A stretch of 64,000 bases of DNA from Amycolatopsis sp. A133 (GTDB lineage: Bacteria; Actinomycetota; Actinomycetes; Mycobacteriales; Pseudonocardiaceae), in NCBI RefSeq assembly GCF_031082405.1, contig NZ_JAVHJU010000008.1:62001-126000 (forward strand), given 5' to 3'. The notes under the pieces were generated by a model that saw nothing but the letters and a program-made list of their open reading frames with translations, was not told where the DNA came from and ran no database searches. How positions within the stretch are numbered: the first letter of the stretch is position 1; the number at the start of each line of letters is the position of its first letter. Of this stretch, positions 1 to 9,221 are shown piece after piece. The position numbers were made by a program, and so were the translations under genes.

Positions 1-2443
1 AATCCCGCTCGTCGTCCGGCTTCGTCGTTATGTGGAGCACCCGCTCCCGGAGATCGAGGCGCTGACCGACGAGGTGGCGTCGATCCTCAGCGCCCGGAAG
101 CCGTCCCGCTGGTGCACGGCCCTCCTGGCCAGTGGCCGGGCGATCGTGCTGATCGACGGCTTGGACGAGCTCCCGGTTTCCCGCCGCCCGGCGGTGCAGA
201 GCTGGCTCGACGACTTGCTGTCCACGTTCCCCGAAAACGTGTTCATCATCAGCGGACGCCCCGCGGCGTTGCGCCATCCGGGCTTCAGGCTCGGGCGGTA
301 CCGCAGGGCCCAGCTCGAACCCATGGGCCCGGACCAGATTTCGGCGCTGGTGCGGCAATGGCACCTGTCGACGAGCGCCGCCATACCGAAGGAACACCGG
401 GACGGCCACCGCGCCAAGGGCGATCTCGTCGCCGAGCACATCCTCGACAGCCCGGCACTGCTCGACCTGGCTCGCACGCCGCTGCTCTGCGCGGTGCTGT
501 GCGCGCTGGCGTACGCGAGAAAAGGGGTCAGCAGCCTGCCCCGGCGGCGTCTCGAGTTGTACGAAACGACGCTCGTCATGCTGGCCGGGCGGCGGGACAC
601 GGAACGCAACCTGGCAATTTCCCCACTGGGGCCCGAGGAACGGCTCGCGCTGCTCGAGGATCTCGCCCAGTGGCTGATCCGCAACGACCAGTCGGAGATC
701 GCGAAGGACAAAGCGCTGAGCCACGTCGCGCGGACCCTCCGGCTGCTGCGCCAGGACACGATCACCGCGGAAGAGGCGCTTCAGGATCTGGTCGAGCGGT
801 CCATTCTGCGCGAGCCGGCGACGGACGTCATCGACTTCGCCCACCGGACGTTCCTGGAGTTCCTCGCCGCGCGGTGGATGAGCAACCAGGGTGACTTCGG
901 CGCGTTGCTGTACCGGTCGGGCGATCCGTCTTTCGCGGCGGTCATCGCGTTGGCGGTCGGCATGGGGCGGCCCGCCGAAGCCACCCGCTTGCTGGGGAAC
1001 CTGCTGACGCAGGCCGAAAGCGCCTCCGGCGGGGACCGGGAGCACCGGTACAGCCTGGCGATGACCTGCGTCGACGCGTGCTTGCGGGTGGACGAAGGGG
1101 TGACTCGCCGGCTGGAGTCGTACCTCGAGTCGCTGGTCCCCCCGCACAACAGTGACGCGATGTTGAAACTCGTCGCCGGTGGGGATACGAGTGTTGGCCT
1201 GATCGAGCGGTTCCTGTTCCGTGCGACGGACGATGATGATGCCCTGGAACGCTGTGTGGAGGCGCTGGGCCGGATCGGGACCCCGAAGGCGCTCAAGGTC
1301 TTGATCGACCTTCCCGTGGCGCTTCGCCGGTCACTCGCCCAGAGCCTGGTCGAGGCTTGGTCCTTCTTTCCGCCCGCGGAGTACGCGGAGCAGGTGCTGA
1401 CCGACCTGCACGCGCCGGCCACGGTGGTCCTGCGGGATCTCACCAGGGTGCCCTTCACCGGCAGGCTCGGCCGCGACTACCTGGTCCAGGTGGTGACTGC
1501 AGACCGCTCGTTGTTCGATCCGGGCAGCGTGGCCGCCGCCCGGCTGACCGGCGTGATCGTCGATGCCACCGCCGTCATCGAAGAGATCGCCCTGTTGCTG
1601 CCCGTGCCGGGTTTGCGAACGCTCTGGGTGGACCTGGTCTTCCTCCCCGACCCGGGCGGCTTCCGCAGGTCGTTGCCGCGTAGCGAGACCCTCACGTCCC
1701 TGGACCTGCGGTTCGAGAACATCATCACGGACCGTGTGGTCCTGGACTGCGCCTTTTTCCTGTTTGCTCCGAACCTGACCGATCTCCGCATCAGCACCGA
1801 GGGCCGTGCGGTCGAACTCGTCAACCTCCCCGCCCTCAACGGCCTCGCCGAGCTCGAGATCTTGGAGCTGGAAGGCTTCATCCTGTCAGGCGAAGAAGCC
1901 GCAGAACTGTCGCTGCCCGCCCTGCGCTGGCTCCGCATCCCCGAGTGGCCGCTGCCCGACCTCAGCACCTTCGCGGGCTGCACCAACCTCGAAGTCCTCG
2001 ACGCCCCGGACGCCGAGCTGGAAAGCCTCCACGGCATCGCCCGCATGACCGGCTTGCGCAGCATCGCCCTGAACGGCTGCACGTCCCTCACCGACATCGG
2101 CGAGCTGACCCCGCTGACCGCCCTCGAACACGTCGACCTCACCCACTGCATCGCCCTCGACGACGACGCCCTCGACATCGTCGAGAAGCTCCCTCGCGAG
2201 ATCGAACTCGAGATAGCCGGCTCCAGCGTCGACGCCGACCTCCGCAACGCCCCGATGCAGATCCTCACCGAGCACGTCCCCGACGCCTGGCCCGACTCGA
2301 TCGCCATGCTCGACGATGACATCGACGTGACCCAGGAAGACTTCTTCGTCCGCTCGGTCGTCGGCGCAACCGCCGCGGAGGACGAATTCACCCACGGCTG
2401 GATCGTCGGCGACCTCGAAGCGTACGAAAACCGTCCGCTCTAG
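1..2443 (+). CDS. NACHT-type STAND NTPase with C-terminal leucine-rich repeats (5' end outside window)
   Basis: The frame is already open at base 2, so only the C-terminal ~813 codons are visible. It looks like a bacterial NACHT protein: the Walker B strand AIVLIDGLDELP lies at bases ~140-175, a sensor-like FIISGRP at ~242-262, and the HRTFLEFLAARWM segment typical of the end of NACHT modules at ~842-880. A helical stretch follows, then leucine-rich repeats from ~1690 to 2170 (LTSLDLR, LTDLRIS, LEILELE, LRSIALNGC, LEHVDLTHC). The Walker A loop and any N-terminal effector domain are upstream of the window. Bacterial NACHT proteins are known for antiphage defence; that role here is inference. 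The stop overlaps the convergent next gene by four bases. Confidence 0.85.
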   Translation, partial: IPLVVRLRRYVEHPLPEIEALTDEVASILSARKPSRWCTALLASGRAIVLIDGLDELPVSRRPAVQSWLDDLLSTFPENVFIISGRPAALRHPGFRLGRYRRAQLEPMGPDQISALVRQWHLSTSAAIPKEHRDGHRAKGDLVAEHILDSPALLDLARTPLLCAVLCALAYARKGVSSLPRRRLELYETTLVMLAGRRDTERNLAISPLGPEERLALLEDLAQWLIRNDQSEIAKDKALSHVARTLRLLRQDTITAEEALQDLVERSILREPATDVIDFAHRTFLEFLAARWMSNQGDFGALLYRSGDPSFAAVIALAVGMGRPAEATRLLGNLLTQAESASGGDREHRYSLAMTCVDACLRVDEGVTRRLESYLESLVPPHNSDAMLKLVAGGDTSVGLIERFLFRATDDDDALERCVEALGRIGTPKALKVLIDLPVALRRSLAQSLVEAWSFFPPAEYAEQVLTDLHAPATVVLRDLTRVPFTGRLGRDYLVQVVTADRSLFDPGSVAAARLTGVIVDATAVIEEIALLLPVPGLRTLWVDLVFLPDPGGFRRSLPRSETLTSLDLRFENIITDRVVLDCAFFLFAPNLTDLRISTEGRAVELVNLPALNGLAELEILELEGFILSGEEAAELSLPALRWLRIPEWPLPDLSTFAGCTNLEVLDAPDAELESLHGIARMTGLRSIALNGCTSLTDIGELTPLTALEHVDLTHCIALDDDALDIVEKLPREIELEIAGSSVDADLRNAPMQILTEHVPDAWPDSIAMLDDDIDVTQEDFFVRSVVGATAAEDEFTHGWIVGDLEAYENRPL

Positions 2444-3300
2444 CGGTACGTCGTCGGCGGCGGGGTCGTCGTCCCGCGGTCCGCCACCGGGACGAACCGG
2501 TAGCTCCGCACGATCCGCACCAGGTCGTCCCGCACGGAAGGCCCCGACCGGTCGCTGTCCGCGTATGCCACCACGACACCGGACGTCCCCGAGGCCCCGC
2601 CGAAAGCCAGCACCGCCACCAAAGCGTGCCGGGTCGCGCACTCCCCCGTTCGCGCCGGGGTCACCGAAGCCACCACGACCCGGGCCGAGATCGCGGTGCC
2701 GTCGGCCTTCGTGACCTGCGCGTCCGACGCCGGGCCCAGCTGGGGTGCCCCGCCGTACGCGGCCGCCACCACATCCGTTGCCGCCTTGCGGGCGGCCGCA
2801 TCGAGGTCCGTCAGCGGCTCCGTCGTGACGCCCGCGCCACCTAGCGTGGCCTGGCCGCACTTGCCCAGGAACGCGCTCGTGATCAGCCGGACCGGGGGCT
2901 CGTCCCAGCCGTGCTGCGTGCCCGGCGCCGGTTCCCAGTTCGGCGGGACGTCGTACGCGTACGAGCCGTCGCGGCCCGCCACGGACTGCCAGCCCGCGAC
3001 CACGGCCGGGACCGCCGCCCGCGGTGACGGCGTCACCACCAGCGGCGCGGGTGGCGGCGAAGACGACGCCGGGTGCGGCTTGCCGACACCCAGCGCTTTG
3101 AGGACGCCGGCGACCAGGGCGATGAACACCAGGCCGAACCACGGCGCCCGCCGCCACTTCAGCGACTTCGGCTTCGGGCGGATGCGCTTCGGCTGCGCGC
3201 GCGGCGCGTCCGCGGGTTCGTAACCGCCGAACCCGCGAAGCGCCGCGTTGTCCTCGTATCCAGGCGTCGAATCTTCGGGGCGCCGGGAAAACCGGCCCAT
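2440..3300 (-). CDS. Membrane-anchored protein with extracytoplasmic domain, function unknown
   Basis: A 286-residue protein with a charged, proline-rich cytoplasmic N-terminus (~1-50), one membrane segment (APWFGLVFIALVAGVLKAL, ~52-70), a Pro/Ser-rich linker (~75-100) and a folded C-terminal domain that would lie outside the membrane. Two cysteines (in GKCGQ and GECATRH) may form a disulfide. It resembles the single-pass hypothetical proteins found widely in actinomycetes; no catalytic motif is visible. Its ATG shares one base with the proS stop (TGATG), so the two genes are probably translationally coupled in one transcript. Confidence 0.7.
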   Translation of the reverse strand: MGRFSRRPEDSTPGYEDNAALRGFGGYEPADAPRAQPKRIRPKPKSLKWRRAPWFGLVFIALVAGVLKALGVGKPHPASSSPPPAPLVVTPSPRAAVPAVVAGWQSVAGRDGSYAYDVPPNWEPAPGTQHGWDEPPVRLITSAFLGKCGQATLGGAGVTTEPLTDLDAAARKAATDVVAAAYGGAPQLGPASDAQVTKADGTAISARVVVASVTPARTGECATRHALVAVLAFGGASGTSGVVVAYADSDRSGPSVRDDLVRIVRSYRFVPVADRGTTTPPPTTYR

Positions 3301-5048
3301 CAGGAGCGGACGAGCTCGACCAGGTGCTCGACGACGGCGTCGACCGCGATTTCCTCGCGCTCGCCGGACCGCCGGTCCTTGACCTCGACGACGCCGTTGG
3401 CCAGGCCGCGCCCGACGACCAGGATGGTCGGCACGCCGACCAGCTCGGCGTCGGCGAACTTGACGCCCGGGGTCGCCTTGCGGTCGTCGAGGATGACCTC
3501 GAGGCCCGCCGCGTCCAGCTCGGCGGCGATCTTCTCGGCGCCCGCCGCGACCGTCTCGTCCTTGCCCGCGATGACGATGTGCACGTCGAACGGCGAAACC
3601 ACGCGCGGCCAGATCAGGCCGAGGTCGTCGTGGTTCTGCTCGGCGAGCACGCCGACCAGCCGCGAGACGCCGACGCCGTAGGAGCCCATCGTGATCCGGA
3701 TCGGCTTCGAGTCGGGGCCGAGCGCGTCGACCTCGAACGCGTCGGTGTACTTGCGGCCAAGCTGGAAGATGTGCCCGATCTCGATGCCGCGCGCGGCGAC
3801 CAGGGTGCCGTGCCCGTCCGGCGACGCGTCGCCCTCGCGGACCTCGGCGGCCTCGATGGTGCCGTCCGGGGTGAAGTCGCGGCCGGCCAGCAGGTCGATG
3901 ACGTGGTGGTCGACCTTGTCGGCCCCGGTGACCCAGGCAGTGCCGGGGACGATGCGCGGGTCGGCGAGGTAGCGCACGCCGTTGTCCTGCAGGGCCTTCG
4001 GGCCGATGTAGCCCTTGACCAGGAACGGGTTCTTCGCGAAGTCGGCTTCCTCGAGCAGCGCGACCTCGGCCGGCTCCAGCGCCGCTTCGAGGCGCTTCAT
4101 GTCCACTTCGCGGTCGCCCGGGACCGCGACGCAGACGAGCGTCCAGTCGGCCGAGCCCGGCTGACGCGTCTTGAGCATGACGTTCTTCAGCGTGTCCGCG
4201 GCGGTGAACGTGCGGCCCAGGTCCGCGTTGTTCAGGAAGCCGACCAGCGACTCGATGGTCGGCGTGTTCGGCGTGTGGTGCACCTGCGCTTCGGGGCGGC
4301 CCTCGATGGGCTGCGCGGCCGGCGCGGGCGTGACGACGGCTTCGACGTTCGCCGCGTAACCGGACTCGGTGCTGCGGACGTAGGTGTCCTCGCCCGTCTC
4401 GGCGACGGCGAGGAACTCCTCGGACGCCGAGCCGCCCATCGCACCCGACGTCGCCTTCACGACGACGTACTCGAGGCCGAGCCGGTCGAACAGCTTCACG
4501 TAGGCGTCGCGGTGGGCCTGGTAGGAGCGCGCGAGACCCTCATCGTCGAGGTCGAAGGAGTAGGAGTCCTTCATGACGAACTCGCGGCCGCGCAGGATGC
4601 CGGCCCGGGGGCGCGCCTCGTCGCGGTACTTGGTCTGGATCTGGTACAGCGTGACCGGGTAGTCGCGGTACGAGCTGTACTCGCCCTTCACGGTGAGCGC
4701 GAAGAGCTCCTCGTGCGTCGGGCCGAGGAGGTAGTCGGCGCCCTTGCGGTCCTTGAGGCGGAAGAGGCCGTCGCCGTACTCGGTCCAGCGGCCGGTGGCC
4801 TCGTAGGGCTCCTTCGGCAGCAGCGCGGGGAACTGGATCTCCTGCGCGCCGATGGCGTTCATCTCCTCGCGCACGACGGCCTCGATGCGCCGCAGCACCC
4901 GCAGGCCCAGCGGCAGCCAGGAGTACCCGCCCGGGGCGACCCGGCGGACGTAGCCGGCGCGTACCAGGAGCCGGTGGCTCGGTACCTCGGCGTCCGCCGG
5001 ATCCTCGCGCAACGTGCGAAGGAACAACGACGAAGTCCTGGTGATCAC
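3300..5048 (-). CDS. proS: Prolyl-tRNA synthetase, bacterial type
   Basis: Class II aminoacyl-tRNA synthetase charging tRNA-Pro in the cytoplasm, 582 residues, the usual length for the bacterial form. Motif 2 is seen around [10 protein letters not shown] and [12 protein letters not shown] (~140-165). The middle (~225-400) is the INS/YbaK-like editing insertion that distinguishes bacterial ProRS. Motif 3 reads [14 protein letters not shown] (~455), and the C-terminal ~110 residues form the anticodon-binding domain ([12 protein letters not shown] to the end). The GTG start at 5048 has GGGAG about eight bases upstream. The gene is co-directional and coupled with the membrane protein downstream. 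Confidence 0.97.
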   Translation of the reverse strand: MITRTSSLFLRTLREDPADAEVPSHRLLVRAGYVRRVAPGGYSWLPLGLRVLRRIEAVVREEMNAIGAQEIQFPALLPKEPYEATGRWTEYGDGLFRLKDRKGADYLLGPTHEELFALTVKGEYSSYRDYPVTLYQIQTKYRDEARPRAGILRGREFVMKDSYSFDLDDEGLARSYQAHRDAYVKLFDRLGLEYVVVKATSGAMGGSASEEFLAVAETGEDTYVRSTESGYAANVEAVVTPAPAAQPIEGRPEAQVHHTPNTPTIESLVGFLNNADLGRTFTAADTLKNVMLKTRQPGSADWTLVCVAVPGDREVDMKRLEAALEPAEVALLEEADFAKNPFLVKGYIGPKALQDNGVRYLADPRIVPGTAWVTGADKVDHHVIDLLAGRDFTPDGTIEAAEVREGDASPDGHGTLVAARGIEIGHIFQLGRKYTDAFEVDALGPDSKPIRITMGSYGVGVSRLVGVLAEQNHDDLGLIWPRVVSPFDVHIVIAGKDETVAAGAEKIAAELDAAGLEVILDDRKATPGVKFADAELVGVPTILVVGRGLANGVVEVKDRRSGEREEIAVDAVVEHLVELVRS

Positions 5049-5171
5049 TGGGGGGCTCCCTGCTCCGGGCGGGTGTGAAAGTCCCGCTCAGGGTAGTCAA
5101 TCACCCGGCCGTGACTCCAACGGGTTACTCGGCGGCCCGTTTTTGTCGGTGGTGGCCGCTAGCTTCGGGGC

Positions 5172-5522
5172 ATGGCGATCCACATGGGCATGATCACGAT
5201 CGACTGCGCGGATCCGCGCGGTCTGGCGGAGTTCTGGACGGCGGCGCTGGGCACGAAGGTGGCCCAGGACTACGAGGGCGAGTTCCTGATCCTCGCGCCG
5301 GCCGAAGGTGGGCTGCCCCTGGCGCTGCAGCGGGTGCCGGAGGCCCGGGTGGGCAAGAACCGCGTCCACGTCGACTTCGGCGGCGACGATCGCGACGCGG
5401 AGGTGAAACGGCTGGTGGAGCTGGGGGCGAAGGAGGTGGCGAAGCACGAGGTGCCGGGGCTGGCGTGGACGGTGCTGACCGATCCGGAGGGGAACGAGTT
5501 CTGTGTGAGCGGAAAGCACTAG
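5172..5522 (+). CDS. VOC / glyoxalase-like domain protein
   Basis: A 116-residue single-domain protein of the vicinal oxygen chelate fold (HMGMITIDCADPRGLAEFWTAALG at the start, DPEGNEFCV at the end). This subgroup of glyoxalase-like proteins is common in actinomycetes; substrate unknown. The start is supported by a -10 hexamer TAGCTT at 5160-5165 followed by six bases and then ATG, a leaderless arrangement with no ribosome binding site. Confidence 0.85.
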   Translation: MAIHMGMITIDCADPRGLAEFWTAALGTKVAQDYEGEFLILAPAEGGLPLALQRVPEARVGKNRVHVDFGGDDRDAEVKRLVELGAKEVAKHEVPGLAWTVLTDPEGNEFCVSGKH

Positions 5523-5561
5523 AGGACGGGAAGGCAGGGCGCGGGGAGGTGGCGAGCTAGG

Positions 5562-5733
5562 GGCAAGGCGCTGGGAGGCGGAGCGCTGGAAGCGGCGCGT
5601 CAGCGGCAAGGCGCTGGGCGGAGCGCCGAGAGGCAGCGCGTCAGCGGCAAGGCGCGGGGAGGCGGAGCGCTGGAAGCGGCGCGTCAGCGGCAGCGCGCGG
5701 GGAGGCGGAGCGCCGGCCGGCAGAGCGCGGAAG
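5562..5733. repeat. Degenerate tandem repeat, period 41-43 bases, about four copies
   Basis: Between the VOC gene and the convergent glycosyltransferase gene, a G-rich unit recurs. The GGCAAGGCG/GGCAGCGCG anchor occurs at 5562, 5605, 5646 and 5689, and GCGTCAGCGGCA at 5597, 5638 and 5681. Each unit also holds GGAGGCGGAGCGC. The copies differ by small indels. No coding region covers it. It is too degenerate and too short-spaced to be CRISPR. Confidence 0.7.
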
Positions 5734-5753
5734 GCGTTGTGGGAGGGCTGCGC

Positions 5754-7046
5754 TCAGGAAGCCGAGCGCCCGGCTCCGGCGGGCAGGTGCCCGGTGCTCG
5801 TCGCCCCGTGCTGCAGGCCGTCCGGCGCAGCCTGCAGCGGTTCCCCGCGCGGCAGCAGGCGGCTCGGCAGCAACGCGAACCCGACCAGGACGAGGAGGCC
5901 GGCCACGACGTAGCTCTCTCCGAGGACGTGCGTCCACCACGGCGCGTCCGGGCTCGCGGGGAACTGCTCCGGCGGGGCGAACACGGCCACCGCCCCGGCG
6001 AGCACCAGCGCGGGCACGGCCAGGCGCGGCACCCGGCCCGCCCACCCGGCCGCGGCCATGAGCAGCGGGGCGAACCACACCCAGTGGTGCGTCCACGACA
6101 TCGGCGAGACGAGCGTGCCGAGCGCGGCCGTCGCGAGCCAGGCGGGCACGTCGCTGCCGGCCCGCCGGTACCGGACGACGACCACCGCGGCCAGCCCGGC
6201 GGCGGCCACGGCCAATGCCGCCCAAAGCAGCGTCGCGCCCGGCAGCGAGCCCTTCAGCGGGGCCGGGAGCGGGTTCGGCAGCGGGCCGAGCCGGGCGACG
6301 AAGCCGCGCAGGGACTGGTTGCCGGGCAGGGCGACGTTGCCGATCCGGACCGGGTCCCACACCGCCCGCGTCCAGTAGAACGCCGAGTCCCGGGGCGCGA
6401 TCGCCCAGGCGAGCCCGGTGCAGGCGGCGAAGCTCCCGGCCGCGACGAGCGCCGGGCGCACCTGCCTGCCGAGCAGGAAGAACAGCACGAACACCAGGGG
6501 CGTCAGCTTGATCGCGGCCGCGACGCCGACGAGCAGGCCGCGCGGCCACCGGGGGTTGCGGTGCAGGCAGTCGAGCGCGACCAGCCAGAGGAGGAAGACG
6601 TTGACCTGACCCCAGTAGAGCGTGTGGATCAGCGGTTCGAGCTCCAGCGCGCAGACGGTGCCGACGGCGGCGATCAGCGGCCGGTGCGGCAGCGACGGCC
6701 GGATCCGGGCCAGGACGAGCACGAGGATGTGGAACATCGCCGCGGCGGTGCCGGCGGTGAACACGAACGCGCCCAGGGGGTACCAGGCGAGCACGAGACC
6801 GATCGGCAGCAGCGAAAACGGCGGGTACGTGTAGTACCCGGGACGCGCCCCGCCCGACAGCAGGGTCGTGTAGACGTCCTTGCCGTCGAGCCAGGCGAGC
6901 ACGCCCGCGCGGTAGATCCGGGTGTCGGAAAGGGCGGCGAGCCCCGTGTCCACCGACAGCCCGATCCGGACGGCCATCCCGGCCGCGAGGGCCACCAGCA
7001 GCCACGGCGCAGCGCGGACGAACAAGCGAAACTGGTACGCGGTCAC
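5754..7046 (-). CDS. GT87-family polyprenyl-phosphate-mannose mannosyltransferase (DUF2029)
   Basis: A 430-residue polytopic membrane protein with about ten hydrophobic segments. Its pattern (YPPFSLLPIGL near the start, WGQVNVFLLWLVALD, IKLTPLVFVLFF, SPMSWTHHWVW near the end) matches GT87 mannosyltransferases, which use polyprenyl-phosphate mannose in lipoglycan or phosphatidylinositol mannoside synthesis in the actinomycete membrane. I chose the GTG at 7046 because GGGAGGG lies just upstream; the frame stays open further upstream without a better start. The exact acceptor cannot be read from the sequence. Confidence 0.82.
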   Translation of the reverse strand: MTAYQFRLFVRAAPWLLVALAAGMAVRIGLSVDTGLAALSDTRIYRAGVLAWLDGKDVYTTLLSGGARPGYYTYPPFSLLPIGLVLAWYPLGAFVFTAGTAAAMFHILVLVLARIRPSLPHRPLIAAVGTVCALELEPLIHTLYWGQVNVFLLWLVALDCLHRNPRWPRGLLVGVAAAIKLTPLVFVLFFLLGRQVRPALVAAGSFAACTGLAWAIAPRDSAFYWTRAVWDPVRIGNVALPGNQSLRGFVARLGPLPNPLPAPLKGSLPGATLLWAALAVAAAGLAAVVVVRYRRAGSDVPAWLATAALGTLVSPMSWTHHWVWFAPLLMAAAGWAGRVPRLAVPALVLAGAVAVFAPPEQFPASPDAPWWTHVLGESYVVAGLLVLVGFALLPSRLLPRGEPLQAAPDGLQHGATSTGHLPAGAGRSAS

Positions 7047-7153
7047 CGGCCCTCCCGACCCACCGCCGTCAATTCCCCGGCACGGGTCCGCGGACCCGCA
7101 TACAGACATATCGCCTGGTGAGGCCGTCGCGTGTCACTTTTTTCGCATTCGGT

Positions 7154-7163
7154 GGGATATCCC
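7154..7163. promoter_or_regulatory. Perfect 10-base palindrome GGGATATCCC in a divergent intergenic region
   Basis: The palindrome lies between the divergent mannosyltransferase and hydroxyacid dehydrogenase genes. The surrounding ~80 bases are unusually A/T-rich for this genome, as promoters here tend to be. It may be an operator; no regulator gene is adjacent. Confidence 0.3.
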
Positions 7164-7268
7164 GGAATCGTCCGGTTTTTGTGTCGGAATTCGTGCTGCG
7201 CGACGCGGGAAACGCGCGGATCCGGGGTGCCGGCGGCCGCGGCGCGCCGAAGCGGGTAGAAAGGCGGC

Positions 7269-8171
7269 ATGAGCGCTCGTGTACTGCTGCCCTGGACCGA
7301 CATCGAGGTGCCGGAGGGAGTCGAGGCGGCGTACTACGACGGTGGCGATGCGCCGACGGCCGATCTCGGGGACGTCGAGTTCTACGTCCTGCCCTACGAC
7401 CGGGGCCCGGAGCCGCCGAAGCTGATCAAGGAGCTGCCGTCGCTGCGGGTGGTGCAGTCGCTGTCCGCGGGGGTCGAGACGCTCGTGCCGCTGCTGCCCG
7501 ACGGCGTGCGCCTCGCGAACGGGCGCGGGCTGCACGACCTGAGCGTCGCCGAACACGCGCTGGCGCTCATCCACGCCGCGCAGCGGGACCTGCCGCGCTG
7601 GTTCGCGCAGCAGACGCGCGGCGAGTGGGTGCGCGAGCACACGCGGTCACTGGCCGACAGCCGGGTGCTCCTGGTCGGGTACGGCTCGATCGGGCAGGCG
7701 ATCGAGCGGCAGCTCGTCGCCGCCGAGGCGCTCGTGACGAGGGTGGCGAGCCGTCCCCGTCCGGAGGAGGACGTCCACGGCGTCGCCGAACTGCCCACGC
7801 TGCTGCCCGACGCCGACATCGTGGTGCTGGTCCTGCCGGACACCCCCGCGACGCGCGGCCTCATCGGCCCGGACGAGCTCGCCGCCCTCCCCGACGACGC
7901 CCTGGTGATCAACGTCGGCCGCGGCACGGCGATCGCGACGGAGGCGCTGCTCGCGGAGACCCGCACCGGACGGCTGCGCGCCGGTCTCGACGTCGTGGAT
8001 CCCGAGCCGTTGCCCGCGGATCATCCACTGTGGACGGTCCCGGGTGTGGTCATCACGCCGCACATCGCGGGTGGGTCGGCGTCGTTTTATCCGCGCGCGA
8101 AGAAGCTCGCGGCGGAGCAGCTGCGGAGGTACGTGAAGGGCGAGGAGCTGCTCAACCTCGTAGAGAGCTGA
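7269..8171 (+). CDS. D-isomer-specific 2-hydroxyacid dehydrogenase family protein
   Basis: NAD(P)-dependent oxidoreductase of 300 residues. The Rossmann loop is GYGSIGQ (~135-141). The three catalytic residues of the family are present: Arg in NVGRGT (~218), Glu in DPEPLP (~247) and His in TPHIAGG (~266). It would reduce a 2-keto acid or oxidise a D-2-hydroxy acid in the cytoplasm; the substrate is not evident. ATG at 7269 follows AAAGGCGGC. Its last 20 bases overlap the end of the convergent DUF397 gene. It contains one copy of the RTCCRNTGTGGAC motif (8023-8035). Confidence 0.92.
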   Translation: MSARVLLPWTDIEVPEGVEAAYYDGGDAPTADLGDVEFYVLPYDRGPEPPKLIKELPSLRVVQSLSAGVETLVPLLPDGVRLANGRGLHDLSVAEHALALIHAAQRDLPRWFAQQTRGEWVREHTRSLADSRVLLVGYGSIGQAIERQLVAAEALVTRVASRPRPEEDVHGVAELPTLLPDADIVVLVLPDTPATRGLIGPDELAALPDDALVINVGRGTAIATEALLAETRTGRLRAGLDVVDPEPLPADHPLWTVPGVVITPHIAGGSASFYPRAKKLAAEQLRRYVKGEELLNLVES

Positions 8172-8316
8172 GGGCGGCGACCCACGCAGCGCGCGAGACG
8201 GTGAGGGTGCCGTGCTCCCGGGCCTTGGTGTCCCGGATGCCGACAGAACGGTCGAGCTTCACCTCGACACAGTCCGACTGACCGCCGCTGTAGCTCGACT
8301 TGCGCCAACCGTTCAT
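8152..8316 (-). CDS. DUF397 small protein, partner of the upstream XRE regulator
   Basis: A 54-residue protein with the DUF397 signature (WRKSSYSGGQSDCVEV, RDTKA, W..F/L-type ending). I use the ATG at 8316 because GGGAGG lies eight bases upstream. DUF397 genes usually follow an XRE regulator with a C-terminal DUF5753 domain, as here with 16 bases between the genes. In Streptomyces such pairs influence development and antibiotic production (whiJ/scr-like loci), with the small protein thought to modulate the regulator. Confidence 0.9.
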   Translation of the reverse strand: MNGWRKSSYSGGQSDCVEVKLDRSVGIRDTKAREHGTLTVSRAAWVAALSSLRG

Positions 8317-8332
8317 CCCAAGGCCTCCCGGA

Positions 8333-9166
8333 CTATCGCGCGACCTCCCGAAGCAAGGCTCGGGTGGCATCCTCGCTCAATGCTTTCCTCCACAAGAGCT
8401 TAGCCTGCTTCGCGTAGTCGCCAACCACATCAGCCTCGTGCAGAAACGCAGTCGCATGCGAGTTCTCCAGGTGCACGATCGGCGGTAGGCCGGCGAACTC
8501 GTAGAGGATGAATGATCCGAGCAACCCCGGGTGAAAGCCGATGTTCGCCGGCACGATCCGCAGCGAGATGTTCGACAACTCCATCATTTCCAGCAGGTGA
8601 TCCATCTGATCCGACATGATCTCGGCGCTGCCGACCTCCTCACGGATCGCGATCTCACCGATGAGAGCGGTCAGCCGGACCGGTTCGGCCTTCGTGAAAA
8701 TACGCTGCCGGTTCAATCGCACGACGAGCATCGCATCGGCCTGCTCCAGGCTGATTTCCGAATTGCTCAGGATGGTGCGGGCGTAGTCGGGCGTCTGCAG
8801 AAGTCCCGGCACGATCGCGTGGTACCAGCTCGTGATGCGGGTGGCGGTGCGCTCGTACTCCACGATCCCGCTCAGCGCGGGCGGCAGATCAGACGGGTTC
8901 GAGTCCAGCCAGTTGTCGTCGCGGGCGTGCCTGGCCAGGCGCATCATGCGGTCGTACGTCACGTCGTCGACCCTCAGCGCGCCCAGCAGCCGGGCCACGT
9001 CCTCCGGCTGCGGTACTCGCTGGCCCTTTTCCCACGCCGACAGCAGCTGCGGCAAAATCCGGACCATCCGCGCGAGTTCGCGAAGTCCTTTTCCGCGCGC
9101 TACCCGCACTTCGCGCAGCGAAGCGGCCAATGCCCTCGAACCGGGCGAGGTGGAAGTCGGCTTCAT
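8333..9166 (-). CDS. XRE-family regulator with DUF5753 C-terminal domain
   Basis: A 277-residue cytoplasmic regulator. An N-terminal helix-turn-helix (~12-66, LREVRVARGKGLRELARM and LSAWEKGQRVP) precedes the DUF5753 domain (~95-275, ITSWYHAIVPGLLQTPDYAR, LLGSFILYEF). It forms an operon with the DUF397 gene just downstream. The start at 9166 is supported by a -10 box TACCAT (complement of 9173-9178) separated by six bases from the ATG, so the mRNA is probably leaderless. The longer upstream reading has no start support. Confidence 0.92.
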   Translation of the reverse strand: MKPTSTSPGSRALAASLREVRVARGKGLRELARMVRILPQLLSAWEKGQRVPQPEDVARLLGALRVDDVTYDRMMRLARHARDDNWLDSNPSDLPPALSGIVEYERTATRITSWYHAIVPGLLQTPDYARTILSNSEISLEQADAMLVVRLNRQRIFTKAEPVRLTALIGEIAIREEVGSAEIMSDQMDHLLEMMELSNISLRIVPANIGFHPGLLGSFILYEFAGLPPIVHLENSHATAFLHEADVVGDYAKQAKLLWRKALSEDATRALLREVAR

Positions 9167-9221
9167 GACGTGATGGTACGAATGCCGTCCATTCCCCGAT
9201 CGGCGGTGGGGCGTCCCGAAT

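Noticed and set aside
5562..5733. CRISPR or attachment-site interpretation of the tandem repeat
   Set aside because: The copies are degenerate, contiguous and without unique spacers; no integrase gene or tRNA is near.
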